Shown here: one piece after another, positions 37,774 through 45,738 of the stretch
Position numbering within the stretch: position 1 is the first letter of the stretch
Layout: every line of letters starts with the position of its first letter
Source of the DNA: Pseudonocardia sp.
Lineage (GTDB): Bacteria; Actinomycetota; Actinomycetes; Mycobacteriales; Pseudonocardiaceae
Direction of reading: 5' to 3'
Assembly: GCF_029263155.1 (NCBI RefSeq)
Contig: NZ_JAJCYB010000031.1
Coordinates: forward strand, 1 to 64,000
DNA: 64,000 bases
The notes under the pieces: generated by a model
What the model saw: only the letters and a program-made list of their open reading frames with translations
Told to the model about the DNA's origin: nothing
Databases searched by the model: none
Program-made: the position numbers and the translations under genes

Positions 37774-38227
37774 ATGCGGTTCGGCACGTCGATCCGCATC
37801 GACCTCGGACGGACCGACGTCCCCGGTGCGCTGACGATGACCTCCGCCGACTTCGCCGGGCCCGAGGACCGGGCGGAGTTCGAGAGGTACATGCAGCCGG
37901 TCCTGGAGGGCTTCGCCGCCGAGCCGTCGTTCCTCGGCACCGTGCTGAGCACCTCGGGGGGGGCGTGGCCACACCATGACCGCGTGGACCGGCACGCAGG
38001 AGGCGCTTGCCGCGGTCGGCCGCAACCGGGCGCACACCGAGGGCATGTCGCGGGTGCTCAGCGGCGCGATGGGGTCCAACGGGGTCACCACCGTGTGGGT
38101 GCCCTACCGGATCAACGACCAGCTCCCGCGCTGCGCGGCCTGCGGCCGGAAGGTGCGCCTGCCGGCCGGTGCGGCCACCGCCGACTGCGCGTGCGGGGGT
38201 TCGGTCGCGGCGACGTCGTACATCTGA
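37774..38227 (+). pseudogene. Antibiotic-biosynthesis-monooxygenase-like protein with zinc ribbon, frameshifted
   Basis: ATG 37774 starts MRFGTSIRIDLGR and continues with FERYMQPVLEGFAAEPSFLG in frame. At a run of eight G (37956-37963) the frame is lost; with seven G the protein continues GRGHTMTAWTGTQEALAAV and ends with a four-cysteine ribbon (CAACGRK and CACGG) at 38227. The restored protein would be about 150 residues, with a dimeric alpha/beta-barrel-like core; that assignment is by motif feel and is tentative. A possible N-terminal piece of another gene (AYFEQKTFAEQLGLRSFLLP) lies just upstream, 37693-37770, in a third frame. Homopolymer slippage or a sequencing error are both plausible. 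Confidence 0.5.
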
Positions 38228-38253
38228 TCGCTACGGACTTCGGCGCGCGCCCT

Positions 38254-38679
38254 TCAGGCGTCGGGGACCAGCTTCAGCGAGATCGAGTTGATGCAGTAGC
38301 GCAGGTCCGTCGGGGTGCCGTAGCCCTCGCCCTCGAACACGTGCCCGAGGTGGCTGTGGCAGGTGGCGCACACGACCTCGACGCGCTTCATACCCATCGA
38401 GTAGTCGGTGCGTTCGATGACGGCCTCACCGGCGAGCGGGGTGAAGAACGACGGCCAGCCGCAGTGCGAGTCGAACTTGGTGTCGCTGCGGAACAGCTCC
38501 GCGCCGCACGCGCGGCACTCGTAGACACCGGTGGTCTTGGTGTCGGTGTACTCGCCCACGAACGGGCGCTCGGTGCCGGCCTGGCGCAGCACCTGGTACT
38601 CGGCGGGGGTGAGCTGCGCGCGCCACTCGGCGTCGGACCTGACGACGGTGGCGGGCTGCTCGGAGGTGGCGGGATCCAT
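38254..38679 (-). CDS. msrB: Peptide-methionine (R)-S-oxide reductase
   Basis: This enzyme repairs methionine-R-sulfoxide in proteins, using thioredoxin. It is full length at 141 residues. The zinc cysteines are in [11 protein letters not shown] and [15 protein letters not shown], the substrate region is [11 protein letters not shown], and the catalytic cysteine lies in [12 protein letters not shown]. The start is ATG 38679. It ends the dxs-hem-msrB order known from other actinobacteria and converges with the broken genes to its left. Confidence 0.95.
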   Translation of the reverse strand: MDPATSEQPATVVRSDAEWRAQLTPAEYQVLRQAGTERPFVGEYTDTKTTGVYECRACGAELFRSDTKFDSHCGWPSFFTPLAGEAVIERTDYSMGMKRVEVVCATCHSHLGHVFEGEGYGTPTDLRYCINSISLKLVPDA

Positions 38680-38738
38680 GCGTCCCAGGCTACGTCGGGA
38701 CCCCGGCAGCGCGCTGCGGATCCGGGCGAACAGACTCC

Positions 38739-39047
38739 TTACAGCCACGTCGTGATCACGAACATCAGCGCGTCCCACACGAGGTAGGCGGCGACGGCGA
38801 GCAGCAGCGCCGCGACCAGCACCGCGCCCCACCGCCGCGGGCCCCGGGCCCGGTTGGCCGACTCGGCGAAGTCGCCGACCCCGGCGAGGTAGCCCTCGAC
38901 GGTGAACGCGGGTCGCTGGCGCTGCATCCGGTCCAGGTGGGCGGCGAACGCCTGCGCGTCGGGATCGTCGGGGTCCAGGCCGAGCAGCTCGTCGTCGAAC
39001 TGGGGGGACCGGGCCGCGGCCCGGTCCGGATCGTGGAGTCCCGGCAC
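38739..39047 (-). CDS. Small tail-anchored membrane protein, unknown function
   Basis: A 102-residue protein with an acidic cytoplasmic part ([19 protein letters not shown]), a basic stretch [12 protein letters not shown] and one C-terminal hydrophobic helix [20 protein letters not shown] that ends almost at the C-terminus. This is the layout of a C-tail-anchored protein. GTG 39047 is used because starting further upstream would overlap the divergent polymerase gene. I do not recognise the family. Confidence 0.65.
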   Translation of the reverse strand: MPGLHDPDRAAARSPQFDDELLGLDPDDPDAQAFAAHLDRMQRQRPAFTVEGYLAGVGDFAESANRARGPRRWGAVLVAALLLAVAAYLVWDALMFVITTWL

Positions 39048-39079
39048 CCGAGCAGCGTAGCGGAGTAGCGTGCGCCACC

Positions 39080-40102
39080 GTGGCGTCCAAGGCACCGGTC
39101 GAGCTGCTCACCGTCGGGGACCGCGAGGTCCGCCTCACCAGCCCGGACAAGATCTACTTCCCCGGGCCGGGGATCACCAAGCGGGACGTCGTGCACTACT
39201 ACCTCGCCGTGGCCGAGCCGCTGCTGCGGGCGCTGTACGAGCGCCCGACCAACCTCAAGCGCTTCCCGGACGGGGTGGAGGGCGAACCGTTCTACGGCAA
39301 GCGCCTGCCCAAGGGCGCTCCCGACTACGCCGAGACCGCCCTGGTGAGGTTCCCCAGTGGGCGCACCGCGGAGTCGCTGTGCCCCACCGAGCCCGCGGTG
39401 CTGCTGTGGGCCGCGAACATGGGCACGTTCGACTTCCATCCCTGGCCGGTGCGCCGCGCCGACACCGACCGTCCCGACGAGCTGCGCATCGACCTCGACC
39501 CGCAGCCGGGCACCGACTTCGCCGACGCGCAGGCCGTCGCGGCGGTGCTGCGCGAGGTCCTCGACGATGCCGGCCTGGTGGGCTGGCCGAAGACCTCGGG
39601 AGGGCGCGGCATCCACGTGTTCGCACGGATCCGGCCCGAGTGGGACTTCATCGACGTCCGGCACGCCGTGATCGCGATCGCCCGGCGGGTGGCGCAGCGC
39701 CTCCCCGAGCGGGCGACCGTCGACTGGTGGAAGGAGGAGCGTGGCGAGCGTGTCTTCCTCGACTTCAACCAGGCTGCCCGCGACCGCACCGTCGCGTCCG
39801 CCTGGTCGGTGCGCGGGCGACCCCGCGCCACCGTGTCGATGCCGCTGACCTGGGAGCAGCTGCCCGACGTCGAGCCGGAGGACTTCGACGTGCGCACCGT
39901 GCCGGGCCTGCTGGTCGAGCGCGGCGACCCGCACGAGGCGATGGACGCCGCCGTCGGCGGGATCGAGACGGCGCTGGAGTGGTACACCGCCGACGAGCGC
40001 GACCACGGCCTGGGCGAGATGCCGTATCCGCCCGAGTACCCGAAGATGCCGGGTGAGCCGATGAGGGTCCAGCCCAGCCGGGCGCGACCGGCATCCGGAT
40101 GA
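39080..40102 (+). CDS. LigD-type polymerase domain protein (stand-alone)
   Basis: A 340-residue member of the archaeo-eukaryotic primase-like polymerase domain (PolDom) found at one end of LigD. Motifs are [35 protein letters not shown], the metal-binding DxD in [26 protein letters not shown] and the conserved [13 protein letters not shown], which contains the third acidic residue. No ligase or nuclease domain is attached and no ku gene is nearby. Stand-alone forms can act in NHEJ-like or base-excision repair. GTG 39080 opens the conserved N-terminus; a hairpin terminator follows the stop. Confidence 0.9.
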   Translation: MASKAPVELLTVGDREVRLTSPDKIYFPGPGITKRDVVHYYLAVAEPLLRALYERPTNLKRFPDGVEGEPFYGKRLPKGAPDYAETALVRFPSGRTAESLCPTEPAVLLWAANMGTFDFHPWPVRRADTDRPDELRIDLDPQPGTDFADAQAVAAVLREVLDDAGLVGWPKTSGGRGIHVFARIRPEWDFIDVRHAVIAIARRVAQRLPERATVDWWKEERGERVFLDFNQAARDRTVASAWSVRGRPRATVSMPLTWEQLPDVEPEDFDVRTVPGLLVERGDPHEAMDAAVGGIETALEWYTADERDHGLGEMPYPPEYPKMPGEPMRVQPSRARPASG

Positions 40103-40105
40103 CCT

Positions 40106-40126
40106 CCGCAGGTCGGTGACCTGCGG
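40106..40126. terminator. Hairpin terminator after the LigD-type polymerase gene
   Basis: A perfect 9-bp stem (CCGCAGGTC and its complement) with a GGT loop begins three bases after the polymerase stop codon. The following 180 bases to the next gene hold its promoter region, in which I see nothing else specific. Confidence 0.7.
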
Positions 40127-40306
40127 TGATTCCCACACCTCACACGGGCACCAGCTCACTCGACGGAACGGGGCGCCACTGCGTTCCGTCACCGCCGCCC
40201 CCCGGATTCTCGCCTGAAGGGACGCACAACCGATTCCTTCGCCACGCGCTGTCGTTGAATCCAGTGACGACCGGCCGCCGGGGCCGGTGACGACAGGGGG
40301 TGCACG

Positions 40307-41536
40307 GTGTCGAGTGCTCCGATGGCGACGACCGGTGGGCACGCGGACCAGGTGTCCGCGACGGAGCGCACGGCGTCGATGCCCCCGGTGAACGAGCACG
40401 ACCCGGCCGTGCGTCGCCGGGTGGCCGAGGCCGCGGCGTACGCCGCCGAGCTCCGCGCGTCCACCGCGGCCGCCGAGGCCAAGGCCGCGATCGCCGCCGC
40501 GGCCCGGGCCACCGAGGTGGCCGACGCCGCCGCGCAGGCCGCCGCGCAGGCCGATGTCGCCGTCCGGGCCGCGGCTGCGGCCGAAGCCCGCGTCGCCGGC
40601 CACCCCCGGTCGGAGCCGGCGCACCGTTCCCGCACCGCGGACGCGGTCCCGGGCACCGAGGACGGGGTGGACGGGGAGGGCGGCGCGCACGCCGCAGGCC
40701 GGGTCCCGGGCGCGGTGGAGCCCGCCCTGCTGCTGGGCTCCGAGCCCGCCCCCGGCGGGCGGGCCGCCCGGAGGCGGGCGGAGGAGGCGGCGACGGCGAT
40801 GTTCGCCGCGGTCCCGGCCGAGCCCGACCCCGAGGCGGAGGCAGCGGCGGAGGCAGAGGCAGAGGCCGAGGCCGAGGCCGAGGTCGAGGTCGAGGCCGGG
40901 CCCGCCGCGGACTCCGGGGAGAACTCCGCCGGTGCCCCCGCGGCCGAACGCCCCACGAGGGCGCAGACGCGCCGACGGGCCCGCGCGGCGGCTGCGGCGC
41001 AGCGGTACGTGCCCGACGAGCCCGCCACGCCGGAGAGCGCCTCGCGACGCCGCGGCCTGTTCCGCCGCCCGACCCCGCCGGTGCTGGCCGCGGCCGCGGC
41101 CGGTGGCGTGCTCGCGCTGACCGGGATGCTGCTCGCGAACGCGCCCGGGACCCCGGGGCCCGCACCCGCGGCGGTGATCGAGGCCGCCCCGAGCCGGGCA
41201 CCGGTCGTACCGGTGCCGCCCAGCGACATCGCCGACCCGGCAGGCGGCGACCCCGGGGCGGGCGCGGTCGACGTCGACGCGGCGCGGTCCGACGGCGAGG
41301 TCGACCCGCTGTCGGACCGGGCGGTCGGCTACCTGCGCGAGCTGCGTGCGGCCGGTGTGCCGACCAGCCGGGCCGGGCTCGCCGAGACCGAGGCGGCCGA
41401 GCTCGTCTGCGGAGAGCTCGCCGACGGGGTGGCCGAGGAGCGCATCGCCGGCGCGCTGCCCGCGTCCCTGCCGACGGTCAGCCGGGCGCAGGCCGCGGAC
41501 CTGGTCGAGATCGCCCGGGACACCTACTGCGGCTGA
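40307..41536 (+). CDS. Alanine/glutamate-rich membrane protein with DUF732-like C-terminus
   Basis: A 409-residue protein of unknown role. The first 110 residues are a long alanine-rich helix (AAAEAKAAIAAAARATEVAD), probably a coiled coil. A Glu-Ala repeat tract (about residues 178-200, encoded by GAGGCC-type hexamers near 40840-40895) follows, then a basic stretch and one membrane helix PPVLAAAAAGGVLALTGMLL near residue 270. The extracytoplasmic end has two cysteines (LVCGEL, DTYCG) and the helical pattern of DUF732, a domain of small secreted actinobacterial proteins. GTG 40307 has CAGGGGG upstream. The number of Glu-Ala repeats may vary between strains. Confidence 0.7.
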   Translation: MSSAPMATTGGHADQVSATERTASMPPVNEHDPAVRRRVAEAAAYAAELRASTAAAEAKAAIAAAARATEVADAAAQAAAQADVAVRAAAAAEARVAGHPRSEPAHRSRTADAVPGTEDGVDGEGGAHAAGRVPGAVEPALLLGSEPAPGGRAARRRAEEAATAMFAAVPAEPDPEAEAAAEAEAEAEAEAEVEVEAGPAADSGENSAGAPAAERPTRAQTRRRARAAAAAQRYVPDEPATPESASRRRGLFRRPTPPVLAAAAAGGVLALTGMLLANAPGTPGPAPAAVIEAAPSRAPVVPVPPSDIADPAGGDPGAGAVDVDAARSDGEVDPLSDRAVGYLRELRAAGVPTSRAGLAETEAAELVCGELADGVAEERIAGALPASLPTVSRAQAADLVEIARDTYCG

Positions 41537-41572
41537 CCGCTGCGACGGGACCGGGTCAGGGCATGCTCGGGG

Positions 41573-43174
41573 TCAGGGCGGGCACAACGTGCCCGAGGCC
41601 GGGACGGCCCCGCCGACGAGCAGGGTGTCGACGGCGGCGTTCACGCACGGGGTGCGCGGGTAGGCGCCCGAACCCGCGCCCTGCCAGCTGACGAACACCC
41701 CGGTGGGCAGGGTGTCGGCCACCCGCCGGGCGCCGTCGTGCGGAGCGCGCGGGTCGGCGACGGTTCCGACGACCAGCACCGGGGGGAGCGCGGTCGCGAC
41801 CGGCGCGGCAGGGGTCACGGAGGCCGGCCAGGGGGCACAGGCCAGCTGCTCCAGGGCGATCGCACCCCCGAGCAGCGGATGGTCGGCACGCAGCTGCTCG
41901 GCCAGCTCGGCCACCTCCGGGGGGGAGAGCCGGGCGGGGTTGTCGTTGCACGCCGTGGCGAGCCGCCCGTCGAAGGTGCCGTCGATCCCGAGGGAGGGTT
42001 CGAGCAGGTCCAGCAGGGCGACGGGATCGCCCGCGGCCGCCGCGGCCGTCGCCGCGGCGAGCGCGGGCCAGCTGCGGGGCTCGGGCAGGGCGTTCAGGAC
42101 GGCGGTGACGGCGCCGCCCGCGGTGAGCCGCCTGCCGTCGGGGGCGGCGAGGGGGCGGGCGCGCAGCGCGTCGAGCAGCGCGGTGACGGCGGCGCGGGGA
42201 TCGGCGCCGAGCGGGCAGGCGCCGGAGCCGGTGCACGAGCCGGCGAACGCGTCGAAGGTGGCCTCGGCGGCCGCGGCCCGCGCCGTCGAGCGATCCGGTT
42301 CCGGGGCCGCGGGGTCGGGGGGCCCGTCGAGCACCAACCGCCCGACCGCCCCGGGCGCCGCGGCGGCCCACGCGGCGAGCAGCCCGGCGCCGTCGCCGAC
42401 ACCCACCGCGGACAGCTGCGCGACACCCAGCCGGTCGCGCAGCCGCTCGACGTCGGCGGCCCCTGCGGCGCTGCCGTAGCTGCCGAGCGCGATCGAGGGC
42501 GTGATGTTGCAGCCCTGCACCACGGCGCGGGCCTGCTCCAGCAGCGGGGTGAGCTCGGCCTCGGACGTGGCGGCCGGGTCGGCGTCGACGAGGGCCGCGC
42601 GCGCGTCGGGCCGGCCGCAGTCGAGCCGGTCCGACCCGGCGCCGCGCCGGTCGATGCCGACCACCGTGAACTTCTCGAGCACGGCGGCGGAGACCTGCGT
42701 GCCCAGCACGAGGGCGTGCCGCACCGTCGGCCCGGTGACGCTGTCGCCGACGGCGAGCAGCGGAGGCCGGTCCAGCCCGCCGGGCTCCCCGACCCGGACC
42801 ACGGCGAGCAGCACCGCGCCCCGCTCGGGCCGCAGCGGATCGGCCGGTACGGGCAGCTCGCCGCACTCGACGCGCAGGTCGCGGCCTGCGGGCACAGCCA
42901 CACCGAGCGCGGAGAACGCCTGGCCGGTGCAGTCGGCGAAGGGGATCGAGCTGTTCTGCGGCTGCAGCGGGGGCACCGGGTCGGGCGTCGAGGGCACGGC
43001 GGGGGCCGGCGGGGCGGCCACGGTCTCCCCGCGCACGGCGACGGGCGGGCGCTGCGACGGACCGACCGTGCATCCGGCCAGCAGCGTCACCAGGCACATC
43101 GCCACGCCCAGGGCCCGGTACGGCCTCGGGGCCGCGGCGGTGCCGCGGCCCCGTGCTGTGCTCACGTCGCGCAC
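41573..43174 (-). CDS. Lipoprotein of the TAP-type alpha/beta-hydrolase fold, catalytic residues missing
   Basis: A 533-residue exported lipoprotein: the signal ends in the lipobox LLAGC, with Cys35 as the lipidation site. The body resembles tripeptidyl-aminopeptidase-type hydrolases (VVGIDRRGAGSDRLDC, then the TAP-like C-terminal domain with VLVVGTVADPRAPHDGARRV and a cysteine-bounded tail). At the nucleophile elbow, where serine is expected, it reads VGVGDGAG (Asp261). Where the catalytic histidine is expected, GAGSGAY has Ser502. The protein is therefore probably inactive as a serine hydrolase and may bind peptides instead. GTG 43174 follows GGAGG by 9 bases; GTG 43165 is an alternative. 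It is downstream of the Asp23 operon on the same strand, after 49 bases. Confidence 0.8.
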   Translation of the reverse strand: MRDVSTARGRGTAAAPRPYRALGVAMCLVTLLAGCTVGPSQRPPVAVRGETVAAPPAPAVPSTPDPVPPLQPQNSSIPFADCTGQAFSALGVAVPAGRDLRVECGELPVPADPLRPERGAVLLAVVRVGEPGGLDRPPLLAVGDSVTGPTVRHALVLGTQVSAAVLEKFTVVGIDRRGAGSDRLDCGRPDARAALVDADPAATSEAELTPLLEQARAVVQGCNITPSIALGSYGSAAGAADVERLRDRLGVAQLSAVGVGDGAGLLAAWAAAAPGAVGRLVLDGPPDPAAPEPDRSTARAAAAEATFDAFAGSCTGSGACPLGADPRAAVTALLDALRARPLAAPDGRRLTAGGAVTAVLNALPEPRSWPALAAATAAAAAGDPVALLDLLEPSLGIDGTFDGRLATACNDNPARLSPPEVAELAEQLRADHPLLGGAIALEQLACAPWPASVTPAAPVATALPPVLVVGTVADPRAPHDGARRVADTLPTGVFVSWQGAGSGAYPRTPCVNAAVDTLLVGGAVPASGTLCPP

Positions 43175-43223
43175 CCTCTCGCACCTCCGGTGTGGGGGCG
43201 GTGAACGGTGCGCTGCGCCGGCG

Positions 43224-43931
43224 CTAGGCGACCCGGGGACCGTCGCCCGTGGACCGGTCGAGCTCCAGGCGGACGGCCACGGGCAGGGCGTCGAGGCCCA
43301 GCGCATCGCGGGCCGAGGCCAGGACCTGCCGGTCGAGGCGGTCCAGGACCTCGCGGACGTCGGCGTCGTCGGTGATCCACAGCGACAGCCGGACGGCGGG
43401 CGCGTCGTCGGAGCCGACCATGCGGGCCTTGGCCCGACCGACACCGGGCAGCGCGGCGGCCTGCGCGGCCAGCGCGTCGGCGGCGGCACCGGAGCTGACG
43501 ACGATGCCGGTCTCCGGGCCGCGGTCGAGCACCAGATCGGGACGGCGTTCGGGGCGCAGGGCCCGCGCGGCCCAGATCAGACCGAGCAGCAGCAGGAGCA
43601 GGCCGACCACGATCGCGACGATCCGGGCGATCAGCGGCTGGGCGCGCATCGCGTCGACGACGGCGGGGTCGAGCAGCGGGCGGGCGGCGGCGTCCGGGCC
43701 CAGCAGCGGGCGCAGCACGCCGTAGCCCAGCAGCGCCGCGAACGCGCCCACGACGAGCAGCACGAGGCCGATGATCACCAGCAGGGAACGGTCGCGGCCC
43801 GCGGACCGGGCCACGGCGGCGCGGGACCGGCGGCGGACCGCCTTGGTGGGAGCAGCCGGAGCGGGGGCCGATCCCTTCCCCGTCGACGCCTGGTTCCCCG
43901 TGGACGCCTCCTTCTCCATCGACAGGGTCAT
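43224..43931 (-). CDS. amaP: Alkaline-shock membrane-anchor protein (AmaP-like)
   Basis: A 235-residue membrane protein with two hydrophobic helices (LLVIIGLVLLVVGAFAALLG and IVAIVVGLLLLLLGLIWAA) and a C-terminal soluble domain of the Asp23-anchor type (TGIVVSSGAAADALAAQAA and VRLSLWITDDADVREVL). In Staphylococcus AmaP tethers Asp23 to the membrane, and a similar role is likely here. ATG 43931 overlaps the stop of the previous gene (ATGA). It is the last gene of the seven-gene Asp23 operon. The N-terminal 35 residues are basic and Ala/Pro-rich. Confidence 0.8.
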   Translation of the reverse strand: MTLSMEKEASTGNQASTGKGSAPAPAAPTKAVRRRSRAAVARSAGRDRSLLVIIGLVLLVVGAFAALLGYGVLRPLLGPDAAARPLLDPAVVDAMRAQPLIARIVAIVVGLLLLLLGLIWAARALRPERRPDLVLDRGPETGIVVSSGAAADALAAQAAALPGVGRAKARMVGSDDAPAVRLSLWITDDADVREVLDRLDRQVLASARDALGLDALPVAVRLELDRSTGDGPRVA

Positions 43932-44467
43932 CGGGGTCCCTTCCTCTCCTGCACGGTGACGGCCACCCGCGGGCGGCGGGCCAGCGGCAGCTCGTCGAGC
44001 AGCTCGCCGACGGACGTGCCGACATCGCTGCGGAGGGCGGAGCTCGCGTCGTTCCACGCCTGGGCGCCGACGGAGATCTTCGTGCCGGTGGCGGTGACCG
44101 ACGCGGCGGCGACGCCGTCGGTGGCGCGCACGCGGCGGCCCACCAGCCGGGCGAGCACCCGGGGTGAGGTGGTGACGGTGACCTCGGGTGTCGGCGAGGT
44201 CAGGGCGACGTCGCGGCGGCGGGCCAGCAGGCCCAGCAGCACCAGCAGCAGGCCGAGCACGCCGACGCCGATCGCGATCCCGGGAACCGGCGCGTCCGAC
44301 CAGGTCAGGGTGTCCAGGGACGTGCGCCAGTCGGGCCAGGGCACGAGCAGCCCGGTGGTGGCAGGCGTGCGGACCCAGGCCGCGACGACCTCGATCACGA
44401 CCAGCACGCCGGCCGCGGCGATCGCGAGGCCCAGCAGCGGGGCGAGGATGCGGAGCAGGACACGCAT
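43928..44467 (-). CDS. DUF6286-type membrane protein of the Asp23 operon
   Basis: A 179-residue protein with two membrane helices (about residues 10-32 and 62-84) separated by an extracytoplasmic loop containing VPWPDWRTSLDTLTW, and a C-terminal cytoplasmic domain with VTTSPRVLARLVGRRVRATDGV. It resembles AmaP in layout and belongs to a family found in actinobacterial Asp23 clusters. ATG 44467 follows AGGAG at 6 bases. Function in anchoring or assembling Asp23-type proteins is inferred from context. Confidence 0.75.
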   Translation of the reverse strand: MRVLLRILAPLLGLAIAAAGVLVVIEVVAAWVRTPATTGLLVPWPDWRTSLDTLTWSDAPVPGIAIGVGVLGLLLVLLGLLARRRDVALTSPTPEVTVTTSPRVLARLVGRRVRATDGVAAASVTATGTKISVGAQAWNDASSALRSDVGTSVGELLDELPLARRPRVAVTVQERKGPR

Positions 44468-44476
44468 GGTCGACTC

Positions 44477-44854
44477 CTACTCGACTCGGGCGCCCGAGGC
44501 GCCGGCGCCGTCGTCGGCACCGCGCAGCCCGGTCACGGTGACGGCGAGGTGGCGGATGCGACGCCCGGTGATGCGGCTGAGCTCGCCGCCCACCCGCGAG
44601 CGCACCGCGTCGACGGTCCGGCGGACGGGGGCGGGGTACTGCAGGGTCAGCTCCAGGCGGACGTCGACCGCGCCGTCGGGGCCGTCGGTGACCCGGGCGC
44701 TCGCCCCGGACGAGCCCATGCCGAGTCCCGCGACGCGGCGCTCGTGGCGCAGCGTGCCCGGGGTCCCGTCGGCGGCGTACTCGACGATCTTGCGCAGGAC
44801 GGTGCCGTCGATGTCGAGCCGTCCGCGCTCGCCCGCGTCGGCGAGGCCGGTCAT
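44477..44854 (-). CDS. Asp23/Gls24-type protein, divergent
   Basis: A 125-residue soluble protein. The segment GRLDIDGTVLRKIVEYAADG near residue 11 and the strand VDVRLELTLQYPAPVRRTVDAVRSRV match the Asp23/Gls24 fold, in which an N-terminal helix is followed by an anti-parallel sheet. ATG 44854 shares one base with the upstream stop (TGATG). It would assemble on the membrane with its operon partners; this is inferred from the family and context. Confidence 0.72.
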   Translation of the reverse strand: MTGLADAGERGRLDIDGTVLRKIVEYAADGTPGTLRHERRVAGLGMGSSGASARVTDGPDGAVDVRLELTLQYPAPVRRTVDAVRSRVGGELSRITGRRIRHLAVTVTGLRGADDGAGASGARVE

Positions 44855-45042
44855 CAGCGGTCCCGCCCCCGGCCCAGGACGGAGCCGAGATCGAGCTCGC
44901 CGTCGAGCACGCGGCCCGCGACCAGGCCGACGGCGCCGATGAGGAGTGCGACGAGGAACGCGCCGAACCCGCCGATGTAGCCCGTGGCGCCGAGGATGAG
45001 ACCGGCCAGCAGGCCGGTGTGGGTGTTGTTGGTGAGATTCAC
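44854..45042 (-). CDS. Small membrane protein (DUF2273-like)
   Basis: A 62-residue protein with a short polar start (NLTNNTHTG), two closely packed hydrophobic segments rich in glycine (GLLAGLILGATGYIGGFGAF and LVALLIGAVGLVAG) and a charged tail. Small two-helix proteins of the DUF2273 type commonly lie within Asp23 operons of Gram-positive bacteria. GTG 45042 has GGGAG 7 bases upstream. It is easily missed because of its size. Confidence 0.7.
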   Translation of the reverse strand: MNLTNNTHTGLLAGLILGATGYIGGFGAFLVALLIGAVGLVAGRVLDGELDLGSVLGRGRDR

Positions 45043-45095
45043 GTGTTCTCCCGGGAGATGGAAGGGCCGACGAAGGAGGCCCGGGGTGGGTAGAA

Positions 45096-45374
45096 CTAGT
45101 CGACGCGGCGCTCGCGCTGCCGGCGCATGGTGCGGATCAGCGCGATCACGACCCGGGTGGGCAGCGGCAGCGGCGTGACGATCTCGATCGGGGCGTCGTA
45201 GCGGGCGCGGTCCGATTGCGTGGCCTCGGGACTCGCGGCCGGGCCCGCCCGGAGGCGGGCCAGCCCGGCCACGAAGTACTCGGGGTCGCCACCCCGGTCG
45301 GGATGGTGGTCGCGGATGAACGCGCGGTACGCGGCGCGCTGCTCGGGGCTCATGTCGCGCTCCGAAGGGTCCAC
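45096..45374 (-). CDS. Small protein with a J-domain-like HPDRGGD motif
   Basis: A 92-residue protein. The segment EQRAAYRAFIRDHHPDRGGD followed by PEYFVAGLARLRAG looks like the loop and third helix of a DnaJ J-domain, including the HPD motif needed to stimulate Hsp70. Helix I of a J-domain is missing. The C-terminal half ends in a hydrophobic-basic helix, RVVIALIRTMRRQRERR. GTG 45374 follows GGGAG at 8 bases; GTG 45383 is in frame. It lies inside the Asp23 operon, an unexpected place for such a motif. Confidence 0.65.
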   Translation of the reverse strand: MDPSERDMSPEQRAAYRAFIRDHHPDRGGDPEYFVAGLARLRAGPAASPEATQSDRARYDAPIEIVTPLPLPTRVVIALIRTMRRQRERRVD

Positions 45375-45391
45375 GGCCGCCACTCCCGGGC

Positions 45392-45724
45392 TCAGGACGC
45401 CGCAGGAGCGGGCGGTCCGACCGCGAGGGCCGGCACGGCGACGTCGGAAACGGTGATGTCCACGGTGGTCCCGCCGCACAGCGCCGAGACCTCCCGACGC
45501 AGGTCCCGGACGACGTCCGGGATGGGGCGCTGCAGGTGCAGCACCACCGCGAGCTCGACCGGCTCGGACCCCTGCCCGATCCGCACACCGAGCAGCCGGC
45601 GGCCGGGCAGGTAGGTCGCGACCACACCGAACTTCCCGCCGTCGAGCCGGGCGACCGCGGGGTGCGCGGCCACCGTGGCGGCCACGAGCTCGGCGAGCGC
45701 GTCGGGGTCGGTCGACGGGGCCAT
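45392..45724 (-). CDS. Asp23-operon protein, small alpha/beta, unknown
   Basis: A 110-residue protein with LVAATVAAHPAVARLDGGKF near residue 12, YLPGRRLLGVRI and ELAVVLHLQRPIPDVVRDLR. The helix-strand pattern, and the strand that resembles the Asp23 sheet, suggest a minimal Asp23-like fold, but this is not certain. ATG 45724 has GGAGG 8 bases upstream and is preferred to an overlapping upstream GTG. It lies 14 bases downstream of the main asp23 gene. Confidence 0.65.
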   Translation of the reverse strand: MAPSTDPDALAELVAATVAAHPAVARLDGGKFGVVATYLPGRRLLGVRIGQGSEPVELAVVLHLQRPIPDVVRDLRREVSALCGGTTVDITVSDVAVPALAVGPPAPAAS

Positions 45725-45738
45725 CAGTGGGGCCTCCG

